Assembly (NCBI GenBank): GCA_016780775.1
Contig: JADHLI010000015.1
Coordinates: forward strand, 1 to 50,214
Source: Alphaproteobacteria bacterium
Lineage (GTDB): Bacteria; Pseudomonadota; Alphaproteobacteria; Puniceispirillales; Puniceispirillaceae
Direction: 5' to 3'
DNA: 50,214 bases
Shown here: one piece after another, positions 34,217 to 43,026 of the stretch
Layout of the letters: each line of letters opens with the position of its first letter
Position numbering within the stretch: position 1 is the stretch's first letter
Notes under the pieces: generated by a model
What the model saw: the letters and a program-made list of their open reading frames with translations, nothing else
Told to the model about the DNA's origin: nothing
The model's database searches: none
Program-made: the position numbers and the translations under genes

Positions 34217-34633
34217 ATGAGCGTTCATTTAAAAAAATTATCTGTCGGGTCGATTTCTATCGATAATCTTCGTAGCTGGCATTACAGAGCGGTGGCTCAG
34301 GGGCGCCCTATCATTCATCCTACTCGCAACTGGCCGCGCCGCGCCGATGAGCTGCTAGATGGTGGATGTATCTACTGGATTATTAAAGGTCAGATGATGG
34401 TGCGCCAGCCTATTGCCGATATGATCGAGGTTAAGCGCGAAGATGGACGCCCTGCCTGCGGGATTGTTCTAGAGCCAAAACTGATACCAATTTGGCCGCG
34501 CCGTGTGCGTATTTTTCAAGGCTGGCGGTATCTAGAGGTTGCAGATGCCCCCGAAGATTTACCGCAAACATCCGATAGCGAGCCAATGCCCACAGAACTC
34601 GCCTCAGAATTACGAGAACTTGGATTGCTTTAG
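34217..34633 (+). CDS. DUF1489 family protein
   Basis: The 138-residue product matches the DUF1489 family of alphaproteobacteria. It begins MSVHLKKLSVGSISIDNL and includes RNWPRRADELLDGGCIYWII, a tight GGC segment, KREDGRPACGIVLEP and the RAFQGWRYL-like end FQGWRYLEVADAPEDLP. No function is known; family proteins are soluble and cytoplasmic. A TTG at 34181 would extend it by 12 residues, but ATG 34217 fits the family start. No good ribosome binding site was seen. It converges on the nuclease gene with an 11-base gap. Confidence 0.8.
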   Translation: MSVHLKKLSVGSISIDNLRSWHYRAVAQGRPIIHPTRNWPRRADELLDGGCIYWIIKGQMMVRQPIADMIEVKREDGRPACGIVLEPKLIPIWPRRVRIFQGWRYLEVADAPEDLPQTSDSEPMPTELASELRELGLL

Positions 34634-34644
34634 GGCATTTATTA

Positions 34645-35184
34645 CTATTTTTGACGTTGTTGTCGCCGCCAAATTTCAGGGCGCGTGAAGCTGCCTTGCC
34701 AGATGCCGTGCTTTGCGGCCGCTGCCTGTTTTTCTGCAGTGATATATTCTTTTGCATAACGACGATAAGCAAGCGCCCAGCCCGCACGGACTAGTTGGGC
34801 GGCGATATCCTGTCCATGATGAAAACAGCGTACAATCAGGCGGCGATAGCGGTCTGTATCTAGATGCTGACATTCGATTTGTGCACCTATTTCAATAAAG
34901 GAACGCAGAAAATCCCTTGCCATCTGTCCGCAATTATAAGACCGTTTGGCCTCGTTCAGGCAGTGTTGTTTTAACTCTGGTGCATCAATGCCATGCAGGC
35001 GCAAGCGCAAATCACCTGCACGCAAGGAATCTGCATCCCAGATACTGGTTACTGTTAATTTTTTCAGCTCATCTAGGTTCTGGTCCGTAGCTGCTAGCGT
35101 CAAGGGGGATGTAAACGCAAGCATAACCAAAACAACCCAAGCCGAAGCTATCACCGAAAATCTATATTTTTGGGATTTAAGCAT
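34645..35184 (-). CDS. Secreted thermonuclease-like protein (SNase domain)
   Basis: The 179-residue product has an N-terminal signal peptide or anchor (VIASAWVVLVMLAFTSPLTLAA) and a staphylococcal-nuclease OB-fold domain. Catalytic-type residues are seen in LRLHGIDAPELKQHC (Arg-Asp-Glu), EAKR, and DTDRYRRLIVRC; the family usually has DRYGR here, so the glycine is replaced. The C-terminal part has GWALAYRRYAKEY and AAAAKHGIWQGSF, typical of the fold. It would hydrolyse DNA or RNA outside the cytoplasm, perhaps for nutrient scavenging. It starts 165 bases downstream (on the minus strand) of the MFS gene's stop and may form one transcript with it. Confidence 0.85.
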   Translation of the reverse strand: MLKSQKYRFSVIASAWVVLVMLAFTSPLTLAATDQNLDELKKLTVTSIWDADSLRAGDLRLRLHGIDAPELKQHCLNEAKRSYNCGQMARDFLRSFIEIGAQIECQHLDTDRYRRLIVRCFHHGQDIAAQLVRAGWALAYRRYAKEYITAEKQAAAAKHGIWQGSFTRPEIWRRQQRQK

Positions 35185-35349
35185 CTCAAAATACCCATCT
35201 CTAGCTTAACCAGAACCTAAACCAGAATCTAAATTAGTAAAAATTTTGGTTTGTCAGAGATAGAATAGCAGAAAAGGTTCGCTTATTTCTACTTGTTCAA
35301 ATGCGCTGGCTATAGGTATGAGCCAAATGCATTAACCAACAAGGCAGAT

Positions 35350-36663
35350 TTAGTCTTGTGAAGATGATGGCATCTGCAGATAGGGGTTATCTTCAAATAG
35401 CGGACTTTGTAGGTCTGTATCATCAGCCTCCTCATCCCACGCCGCTTCTGGATTCAAGGTAGCAGCAACAGCTGTTCCTACCTCAGGAACAGCCACAAAT
35501 GGGCCTTGTGCCTGCACGGGAACAGCGGCGCGGACACTCATCCTGAGCAGTGCAAGGCCAACCAGAACCGCGTGGACAAGCGCAATGATCCAGAAATATA
35601 CTTGCGTGCCAGCAATATCCATCAGCGCCCCTGCCACCGGCGGGCCAATGATGGCGCCAATCCCATTTACTGTGATCAGCGTAGAGGCAGTGCCTACCAT
35701 CTGGTTTGGCGTTAGATAATCATTCGCATGGGCGATACATAAAGAATAGATTGTCAGGCTAAAGCCGCCATAAAGGGCGGTTAGCAGAATTAAAAACCAA
35801 TAGTTGGCTGGTCCCATCAAGCTAGCAGCAAAAGCCGCTAGACCTGCGACAAGAGACACCATCATAATAATTTGCCGCCGGTCAAAGATGTCCGATAATC
35901 TGCCAACTGGATATTGCAACAGCATATTCCCTATGGTTACAGAGGCTACAAAAAGAGCGCTCTGAACGGAGGTTAAGCCAATGGCGGTTGCATAAATTGC
36001 GCCCAGTCCAAAGGTCATAGAGGCGGTCATACCTTGCAGTCCCATACCCAACATGGCTAGTGGTGAGATGCTATAAAGACGGCGTAATGACACACTTTCA
36101 GGTTCTGCAAATTCAGGGGCAGGCGCAGCTGAAATCAGAATAGGCACCACTGCAATTGAAACCAGAATAGAGGCCAGCAGAAACAAGTTGATAGCCGTAC
36201 CATCATCAAAACCACCTGTTATCTGGCCAAGCCCAAGCCCGCCCATGGTGATAATCATATAAATAGACAGCATCTGGCCGCGTGTCTCATTCGTTGCTTT
36301 GGCGTTCAGCCAGCTTTCCACGACGATATACATGCCAGCATAAGCAAAGCCGGTAAATACCCGCATCACTGTCCATAAAATGGGATCTATTTTTAGCAGA
36401 TGCACAAGCACTGCTGCAGAAGCGATAGCGGATAACGCGCCAAAAGTGCGGATATGGCCAACCGTTGACAGCATTTTAGGCACAATTTGCGAGCCACCAA
36501 AAAAGCCAAGGAAATAGCCGCCCATCATAATACTGGAAATAAAGGTGCCAAAGCCTGCATTGCTGGCGCGCACCCCAAGCATAAAAACCAGTAATCCATT
36601 GCCGATCATAATCAGGAAAAGGCCAAAAAACAGAGGCCAGCTTGCAATCAGCGACCGTAACAT
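35350..36663 (-). CDS. Major facilitator superfamily permease (YcaD-like)
   Basis: The 437-residue inner-membrane protein has twelve predicted membrane helices and resembles the YcaD-like MFS branch, with an N-terminal WPLFFGLFLIMIGNGLLVFML, GTFISSIMMGGYFLGFFGG, and a motif-A-like GRLSDIFDRRQI between helices 6 and 8. The C-terminal 40 residues are acidic and soluble. The substrate is unknown. The frame opens further upstream, but CTCTCCTC on the plus strand (GAGGAGAG on the coding strand) lies just before the ATG at 36661-36663, so this start was chosen. It follows glnE on the same strand after about 230 bases. Confidence 0.82.
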   Translation of the reverse strand: MLRSLIASWPLFFGLFLIMIGNGLLVFMLGVRASNAGFGTFISSIMMGGYFLGFFGGSQIVPKMLSTVGHIRTFGALSAIASAAVLVHLLKIDPILWTVMRVFTGFAYAGMYIVVESWLNAKATNETRGQMLSIYMIITMGGLGLGQITGGFDDGTAINLFLLASILVSIAVVPILISAAPAPEFAEPESVSLRRLYSISPLAMLGMGLQGMTASMTFGLGAIYATAIGLTSVQSALFVASVTIGNMLLQYPVGRLSDIFDRRQIIMMVSLVAGLAAFAASLMGPANYWFLILLTALYGGFSLTIYSLCIAHANDYLTPNQMVGTASTLITVNGIGAIIGPPVAGALMDIAGTQVYFWIIALVHAVLVGLALLRMSVRAAVPVQAQGPFVAVPEVGTAVAATLNPEAAWDEEADDTDLQSPLFEDNPYLQMPSSSQD

Positions 36664-36688
36664 GCAACCTCTCCTCAATGCTGGATAA

Positions 36689-36705
36689 ACAGGCAATCTG
36701 CCTGT
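36689..36705. repeat. Perfect 7-bp inverted repeat upstream of the MFS gene
   Basis: ACAGGCA-ATC-TGCCTGT lies 25 bases upstream of the MFS start. It may be an operator or a leader hairpin. No T run follows on either side, so it is not a standard terminator. Confidence 0.5.
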
Positions 36706-36895
36706 GTTATTGGTTAAATCTAGCCAGCCTTAATTCAACAATTTTGGAAAATAGATTATAAGCACCAAATGGATGCTTTCACCTTTGGCACTATCCCAAA
36801 ATAATTGAAGATGATCGTCAAAAAACGCCCTATGTGAGTCGCATCTGAAATAAAGTTAAGTTATTTTGCCCAATTTGGGAATAAAGCCATTGGAT

Positions 36896-39787
36896 TCAAG
36901 AGCTTTTTAAACACTCTAACAGTGTGTTTTCTATGCGCGTACAGCTGCTTTCAATGGCCGTTAATAACGCGTTCAAATTGGTATATCCGCTTGTTTCTGC
37001 TAGCGCCTGATAGGAAGGGGAGGGACCATCTTGCTTGGGCGCATCACCATAGCGCGGCAAGCAAATTTGGCTAAAAGCCTGTATGTCCTCAAGCTCGGCA
37101 ACTGCCTTGATACAAGCGGCTAGCTCGGGGCCGGGCTGTCGGGTTTGGCACGCCTTTAAAACCGCTAGTGGGGCAGAGGGAGAAACGCTGTTATCCAAGA
37201 CAATATCTGCGCGTATCTCAGCCCATTTTAGCATCGCCAGAAATTCGATATCCAGAAAGCCGCCACGCCGTTTTTTCAAATTCAGCCCGGCTTTCTTACC
37301 AGCTGCCGTTTCTGTTGCTAATTTATCCCGCATTTTCATAATATCGCCTGCCAATTCGATTTTTTTTGGCAGCTGAGTTTTGATATGCTGGATTTCCGTT
37401 TCAGCTAGTTTTGCGGCTTCATCACTTGATGAATAGATAAGCCTAGCTTTAGTAAAGGCGATATGCTCCCATGGCCAAGCTTCCTTCTCATAATAGCCTT
37501 TCAGGCGGCTTATATGGGTGGCGGCAGGCCCTGATTTTCCATCTGGGCGCAGGCGCGTATCTACCTCATACAGGCTGCCCTCACGGCTAGCAACGGTCAG
37601 CCAGCTTATGATAAGCTGGGTTAGCCTTATATAATAGGCTGAAAGTCCAAGTTGGCGCGCCCCATCTGATACCCTATCCCCCTCGCCATCATAGACAAAT
37701 AAAAGATCGATATCCGAGCGGCTAGTTAGGGTTTGGCACCCCAGCCTGCCAAGGGCAATTATGTGCATTGTGCTGCCTGTAATACGGCCATTACGGGCTT
37801 CAAAATCTTGTCGGGCAGCATCGGCAACCGCTTGAACACAAAGCTCAGCAATGCAAGAGAGGTGGGCAGATACCTCTTCAAGGGGCTGAAGTTTTTCTAG
37901 CAGATGCACATTAGCTCTGAAACGGGCTTCATGGGCCCATCTTTTTAACCTGTCTAGATACAATTCTGCCGGTTCGTCTGCGCCCATGACAGGGCAGTTT
38001 TCTGCCAGCGTATCGAAATCTTCGAGAGGGGTGAAAAAGCGCGGCTCCAGCAAAATATCTAATATATCTGTACGCCGGCTAATCGCATTTGTCAGTGCAG
38101 GGGCTTTGACCAGAATTCCAGTTATTAGACTGGCAAGTTGCGGGTGCTGGCACAATAAGGAAAAGGCTTGTGCCCCCGCAGGCAGCGCGGCAACAAAATC
38201 GGCAAAACGCGCAAAAGCTGCGTCTGGCTCACCAGCTTTGGATAGGCTGGTGATGAGCTCAGGTAGCAGGCGGAACAGATAATGGCGTGCGCGCTCACCT
38301 CTGGTGGCTGGGGTGCGCCCGCTGCTCCACCCGTCAATAATATCACGGATATCATGCGGGCGGGCAAACCCAAGCGAGGTAAGCCAATCCAGCGATAGCT
38401 GATGATCGCCGGCACTGACCAGCATCTGGGGTGTTGTCTCTTGTCTATCTGAGGCGCGCGCTACCATCTGGTCTAAAATAGGATGATGCGCAGCTTGCTT
38501 TATGCTGTCTTGCAGGCCTTGAATAGCTTTTATCAGCTTTTCTGCATTACTAAACCCGCAAAAGGCAGCAAAATCCGACATCGCGCTGCTATCACGCGGT
38601 AATTTGTGGGTTTGTGTATCACGCAGATATTGCAGCCGATGTTCAATTTCCCGCCATTGAAAATAATGCGTTTGTAGGGTCTGTGCCTGATCTAGCTCAA
38701 GCCAGTTAAGCGCAGCCAGACGTTCGAGGGCTGCGCTAGTATTATGAGTTTGAAGTTCTGGATGTCGTCCCCCGCCCAGCAATTGCAGGATATGAACCAG
38801 CAATTCAATATGCCTGATACCAAACTGGCCAAGCTTCACGTCAAAGCCGAAATAGCCTTCGGGTGCGGGCAGATGGCGTAGCCAGACTTGTAAATCATCT
38901 ATCACTGTATAATCAAATTTGCGTCGCCAGATAAAAGCAGAAATAGAAGCCAAAAACTGCTCACCTAGTGCCAAGTTTCCAGCAACTGGACGGGCACGAA
39001 TAAAGGCTGCACGCTCCCATGAGCGGGCGGTGGATTCGTAATAGCTAACCGCGGCTGAAAAAGAGAGGCTAAGGGGAGTGGCGGCTGGGTCTGGACGCAA
39101 ACGAAAATCAACGCGCCAGCCAAATCCGTCTTTTGTATCCTCTGAAAGTATTTTAGCTAATCTTCGTGTCAGCGAGATGAAATACTTGCTTTGCTTGTCT
39201 GTCGTTGCTGCTGTGCTATCTGGGCTAAATTGATGCAAAACAATCAAGTCTATATCAGAGGAATAATTTAGCTCCTTTGCTCCCAGCTTACCCAAACCCA
39301 AGATCACCCAGCTAGTCCTTGCTGCTGGGTCTGGTGCTGCCTGGCTGTTCGTCAAATAATTTACCACGCCCTGCAAGCCGATTTCAGCACATTCAGACAG
39401 TTTTGTGCAGGCGTTTGTAATATCCATCTGGCCCCATAGCTCGGACAGGGCAATAACAAAATGACAGCGGTTGCGAAATTGTCGAACCGCACTGGCTAGC
39501 GCTTCATCAGAAGGAGAGCTACTCCAAGCTAGCTTCCAATTTTCCTGCGCATTAAAAAAGATATCTTCTGCCTTGCCAGTGATGATGTCTGGTATATCAG
39601 ATGCAAAGCGGTTGGCCATTCTGTGTAAATGGCTGCTGCTAGCGATAATAGCGGCGAGTTGCCGCTTATCTGCATCTTTGAGCAAGGATAAAGCATCATT
39701 TGCCTCTATTTCGTCCAGCCAGCCTTGTTGTTGTACAGCAGAACAGCTGGCAGGGGTTAAGGGCTTTTGGCAGATAACATTGTTCAT
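36896..39787 (-). CDS. glnE: Bifunctional glutamine synthetase adenylyltransferase/deadenylyltransferase
   Basis: GlnE adds AMP to or removes it from glutamine synthetase in answer to glutamine and PII state. The 963-residue protein has two nucleotidyltransferase domains: the N-terminal one (deadenylylation) with GLGKLGAKELNYSSDIDLIV at about 168-187, and the C-terminal one (adenylylation) with ALGRLGCQTLTSRSDIDLLF near residue 688, each keeping the SDID metal site and each followed by a helical PII/uridylyl-binding region. FRLRPDP and TRLRPDGKSG follow the two domains. Length is close to the E. coli protein. Together with glnK-amtB it makes a nitrogen-control group in this window, though not contiguous. 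Confidence 0.95.
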   Translation of the reverse strand: MNNVICQKPLTPASCSAVQQQGWLDEIEANDALSLLKDADKRQLAAIIASSSHLHRMANRFASDIPDIITGKAEDIFFNAQENWKLAWSSSPSDEALASAVRQFRNRCHFVIALSELWGQMDITNACTKLSECAEIGLQGVVNYLTNSQAAPDPAARTSWVILGLGKLGAKELNYSSDIDLIVLHQFSPDSTAATTDKQSKYFISLTRRLAKILSEDTKDGFGWRVDFRLRPDPAATPLSLSFSAAVSYYESTARSWERAAFIRARPVAGNLALGEQFLASISAFIWRRKFDYTVIDDLQVWLRHLPAPEGYFGFDVKLGQFGIRHIELLVHILQLLGGGRHPELQTHNTSAALERLAALNWLELDQAQTLQTHYFQWREIEHRLQYLRDTQTHKLPRDSSAMSDFAAFCGFSNAEKLIKAIQGLQDSIKQAAHHPILDQMVARASDRQETTPQMLVSAGDHQLSLDWLTSLGFARPHDIRDIIDGWSSGRTPATRGERARHYLFRLLPELITSLSKAGEPDAAFARFADFVAALPAGAQAFSLLCQHPQLASLITGILVKAPALTNAISRRTDILDILLEPRFFTPLEDFDTLAENCPVMGADEPAELYLDRLKRWAHEARFRANVHLLEKLQPLEEVSAHLSCIAELCVQAVADAARQDFEARNGRITGSTMHIIALGRLGCQTLTSRSDIDLLFVYDGEGDRVSDGARQLGLSAYYIRLTQLIISWLTVASREGSLYEVDTRLRPDGKSGPAATHISRLKGYYEKEAWPWEHIAFTKARLIYSSSDEAAKLAETEIQHIKTQLPKKIELAGDIMKMRDKLATETAAGKKAGLNLKKRRGGFLDIEFLAMLKWAEIRADIVLDNSVSPSAPLAVLKACQTRQPGPELAACIKAVAELEDIQAFSQICLPRYGDAPKQDGPSPSYQALAETSGYTNLNALLTAIESSCTRIENTLLECLKSS

Positions 39788-39867
39788 GAACCTAACTCTA
39801 ACCCCCTCTTTGATAAATCTAGTTTTTCACTTATTTATGTGTTTTTAATTTAGGTGTTTTTAACTTT

Positions 39868-41268
39868 TTATCTGGCGGCGGTTTCCAACAACTGCCGTTG
39901 ACCTGCCTTTATAAGCGATAATTGGCGATACCATCTGCCTGTCAGGATAAGCGCATTTATGGTTAAACCCAATGCTAAACCTGACCAAACTGATACAGGT
40001 CCCCAATCAAGATATAGCGCCATATAAGCCCCAGAACCAAGCCCCACTCCCCAAAAACAAATCAGGCTATAGATAGCTGGCATGCGGGTATCGTTCAGGC
40101 CACGCAAATTTGCTGTAAAAATAATTTGGGCGCCGTCACTGGCTTGAAACAAGGCAGTAATCCATAACATAGGCACCACAATTGCCAGCGTCTGTTCTAT
40201 CAAGACATCCCCATCACGCAAAAATATCCCTGCCAAAGCTTCGGGGAACAGGGCTAATAACAAGGTAAGGGGCAGTGCGATAACAATTCCAGCTAATCCG
40301 CCAGCCCAGCCATAAGCCGATACATCTGACAGCCTACCTGCTCCTGCGGACTGGCCAACCATTATAGCACAAGATTGTGAGAGTGCTAGCGGGAACATAA
40401 ACACTACCGCAGCGATTTGATTGGCAATGGCAACAGCAGCGAGTGCGCCTGCTCCAAACAGTCCGATAATAAATGCGGCAACAATGAACATGCCAGTTTC
40501 TGATACCACAATACACGCATTCGGGGCGCCTATTTTCAGCATTGTTTTCATCAGGCCAAAATCAGGGCGCCACCAATTCTGATAGGGTCTAGTTTCCCGA
40601 AACGGGGGGAGCAGCCCAATGAAAATACCAAGTATAAGACAGGCAAGCGCATACGAAATCGAGGTGGCTAATGCAATACCAGCTAGCCCCATTTCTGGCA
40701 TGCCATATAGCCCATAAGCTAGAATAGGGTTTAATGCCATATTGACAACCAGCATAAGGATGCTGGCTATTAATTGCGGTCCAATACGCCGATGCCCCAG
40801 CGAGAAAAAGCGCATGGTAAGGAAAATCATCGTAAAGGGAAAGCCTATCGCCGCATAAATTAAAAACGTCTCCCCATAGGCGGCAATATCCCTATCTTGG
40901 CCTAGCAAGACTAGGATTTTTGCACCAAACAGGATAGGTAGCATGCAAAACCCGCCCAGAAAAACAGCTAATATTAGCCCTTGCCGAAAGATACGTCGGG
41001 CTATTTCTGGACGCTCTGCACCAATTGATTGTGCGACCATAGACGAGATGATGCTTAACAACCCTAATACAAGAAAATAGAGTGGCTGATACACCCGAAC
41101 AGCGAGGGAGCCAGAGGCTAAATCACGCGCACTAAGCTGCCCCATCATCCAGAAATCAGCTGTTAGGATGCTGATAGAGACAAGCTGGCCTAGGGCTATT
41201 GGCCCAGAAAGTTTGAGCAAGGCCGGCATAGCCCGTAAAATGGAGATGTAGGTTTCCATACCACTCAT
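39868..41268 (-). CDS. MATE-family efflux transporter (NorM-like)
   Basis: The 466-residue inner-membrane protein has twelve helices in two similar halves and the MATE features PIALGQLVSISILTADFWMMG near the N-terminus, SMVAQSIGAERPEIARRIFRQG, and in the second half IANQIAAVVFMFPLALSQSCAIMVGQSAGAG. Members export cationic compounds by sodium or proton antiport; the substrate here is unknown. ATG 41268 (MSGMETY) or the third codon could be the start. The upstream region carries a 23-base tandem repeat at 41301-41402, between the gene and any promoter further out. Confidence 0.9.
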   Translation of the reverse strand: MSGMETYISILRAMPALLKLSGPIALGQLVSISILTADFWMMGQLSARDLASGSLAVRVYQPLYFLVLGLLSIISSMVAQSIGAERPEIARRIFRQGLILAVFLGGFCMLPILFGAKILVLLGQDRDIAAYGETFLIYAAIGFPFTMIFLTMRFFSLGHRRIGPQLIASILMLVVNMALNPILAYGLYGMPEMGLAGIALATSISYALACLILGIFIGLLPPFRETRPYQNWWRPDFGLMKTMLKIGAPNACIVVSETGMFIVAAFIIGLFGAGALAAVAIANQIAAVVFMFPLALSQSCAIMVGQSAGAGRLSDVSAYGWAGGLAGIVIALPLTLLLALFPEALAGIFLRDGDVLIEQTLAIVVPMLWITALFQASDGAQIIFTANLRGLNDTRMPAIYSLICFWGVGLGSGAYMALYLDWGPVSVWSGLALGLTINALILTGRWYRQLSLIKAGQRQLLETAAR

Positions 41269-41300
41269 TGAGGTAAAATATCCTTGAATTTATGCTATCT

Positions 41301-41402
41301 AACATGGCGCAACATGGCGCACCAACATGGCGCAACATGGCGCACCAACATGGCGCAACATGGCGCACCAACATGGCCCAACATGGCGCACCAACATGGC
41401 GC
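41301..41402. repeat. 23-base tandem repeat, about 4.4 copies, upstream of the MATE gene
   Basis: The unit is AACATGGCGC followed by AACATGGCGCACC (10 + 13 bases). Copies: 41301-41323, 41324-41346, 41347-41369, 41370-41392, and a final 10-base part to 41402. Only one base differs (GGCCC at about 41378). The array starts 33 bases upstream of the MATE start codon. Confidence 0.9.
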
Positions 41403-41823
41403 AAAAAACTTTTAACAGCATCTTTAAATGACAAAGAGGCTGCGTGGCAGAAACAGGCGATTTCTTAATTAACATAAAGAGCGTTTTACGCAATTAATCC
41501 CACCTTGGGAAAATTACTTAGATAGACGCAAGTTTTTTTTTCTGATAATTGGTCTGGCAAGTGATTTATCCGCTATAAACATATAAAGACCCGCTCGATA
41601 ATTAGACGTATGGCTAGAGTAATGGGTTTTGCCGCTCAATCAATTTAGATTTGGTGTTTTATGGTTTTGGATATTGGATCTTTTTCAAGAAGGTTAACCA
41701 GCTTAAACTATCTTACAATGCCTGAACATAGTTGAATCTTTAAATAAAATAGCACCCTATTTGAATAGGTCTGCTTGCATTGCGGCTGCTAGCTTTACTA
41801 GCTTTAAAGGAATAAAATAGGAT
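41403..41823. other. Intergenic region upstream of the RND operon
   Basis: No gene is supported in these 421 A/T-rich bases. A palindrome CCTATT-TG-AATAGG is at 41756-41769 and two tandem copies of CTAGCTTTA are at 41789-41806, 18 bases upstream of the adaptor gene's start. These may be regulator sites of the efflux operon. Confidence 0.55.
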
Positions 41824-43005
41824 ATGAAATTCTCCCCAATACTGAATTTTCTAAAAAAAGGCCTCGTCACAATTGTTATTCTAGCAGGGTTTTTTGGCGG
41901 CTTTACCTATCTACAAAGCACTAAAAAAGAAGTGGTGGCAACCCCGCCTGAAGAACAGGTTTGGACTATTCAGGCTATTACGGCTGTGAGCGATGATATC
42001 AGCCCAACAGAACAGGCCTTTGGCACGGTCAGCTCGGGCCGTGGCGCGCAACTACGCTTTGGCGTAGCAGGTGAGGTTATTTCGGTATCTGAGCGCTTGC
42101 GCAATGGGGTGGATGTAGAAAAAGGCGAAATTCTAGCCCGTCTGGATAGTGAGCGCTCAGCTCTTGCTCTGGAGGAAGTGAAGCTTCAACTGGCGGCAGA
42201 AAAGCGGCAAATCAGCCAGCTTGAAACGCAGCTAGAAGTGCGCACTAGAATGTATGAGCGCGCGCTAACCTTGTTTGAAAAGGCGGTCGGCTCGCAAGCA
42301 GAAATAGATGCAAGTCAGCTGGCTGTTTCTAGCGCAGCAAATATGCTTGATCAGGCCAAAGCCCGACAAGCACAACTTAAAGTGGCCGCAAAACGACATC
42401 AAAAAGATATTGACGATGCAGAACTGAAAGCGCCGTTCGACGGAACTTTGTCAGCGGTAGAACTCGCACTTGGTAATCAAGTGAATAACAGCCATCTGGT
42501 CGCGCATTTAACCGACCTTTCTCGATTGGAAGTCAGTTTTGTGGCACCGGTTAGCATCTATCAGAATATTAATGCGCTTATCGGCAGCAAAGTGCAATTG
42601 CGCTGGACATCAGGCACTGCCGCTAGTGCCGAGGTAAGCGCGGTTATCACCCGAGCTGAAATTATCGTTGACCGCTCCGAAGGGGGCGGGCGGCTCTATG
42701 CAGAATTGCCAGAAAATGCGGCACGAAATATTCCGCCGGGGGCGTTTGTTGAGGTACTGTATAAAGGCCAGTCTTTTACGGATGTTATCGCTGTGCCAGA
42801 AGAAGCGTTATTTGGTAGTGATACAGTTTATGTCATCAAAGAAGGGCGCGCCAGAAAGCGCCTGATAGAGGTTAAGCACAGAAGCCCTGGTGCGGTCCTC
42901 ATAGCTGGAGACATTCAAGATGGTGAGCAAATTGTTGCCACTCGCCTGCCAGGTATTGGTGATGGTATTCGTGTACGGGTAGCGCCTGTGCAAAACGCAT
43001 CCTAA
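41824..43005 (+). CDS. RND efflux periplasmic adaptor (membrane fusion protein)
   Basis: The 393-residue adaptor links an inner-membrane RND pump to an outer-membrane channel. It has an N-terminal membrane anchor (TIVILAGFFGGFTYLQS), a lipoyl-type segment (GEVISVSERLRNGVDVEKGEILARLD), a helical hairpin at about residues 115-200 (LQLAAEKRQISQLETQLEVR), the second lipoyl half ELKAPFDGTLSAVELALGN, a beta-barrel domain and a membrane-proximal end with VPEEALFGSDTVYVI. No lipobox was seen. It is 21 bases before the pump gene, so the pair is one operon. No outer-membrane TolC-type gene is next to it. Confidence 0.9.
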   Translation: MKFSPILNFLKKGLVTIVILAGFFGGFTYLQSTKKEVVATPPEEQVWTIQAITAVSDDISPTEQAFGTVSSGRGAQLRFGVAGEVISVSERLRNGVDVEKGEILARLDSERSALALEEVKLQLAAEKRQISQLETQLEVRTRMYERALTLFEKAVGSQAEIDASQLAVSSAANMLDQAKARQAQLKVAAKRHQKDIDDAELKAPFDGTLSAVELALGNQVNNSHLVAHLTDLSRLEVSFVAPVSIYQNINALIGSKVQLRWTSGTAASAEVSAVITRAEIIVDRSEGGGRLYAELPENAARNIPPGAFVEVLYKGQSFTDVIAVPEEALFGSDTVYVIKEGRARKRLIEVKHRSPGAVLIAGDIQDGEQIVATRLPGIGDGIRVRVAPVQNAS

Positions 43006-43026
43006 AACAGAAAGCTTTGATTTTAG

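Noticed and set aside
41301-41402. CRISPR array
   Set aside because: The copies are directly adjacent with no unique spacers, and no cas gene is present.
41156-41493. Minus-strand frames with cysteine-rich repeats across the 23-base array
   Set aside because: The repeated peptide is a by-product of the DNA repeat; the frames overlap the MATE gene and lack start signals.
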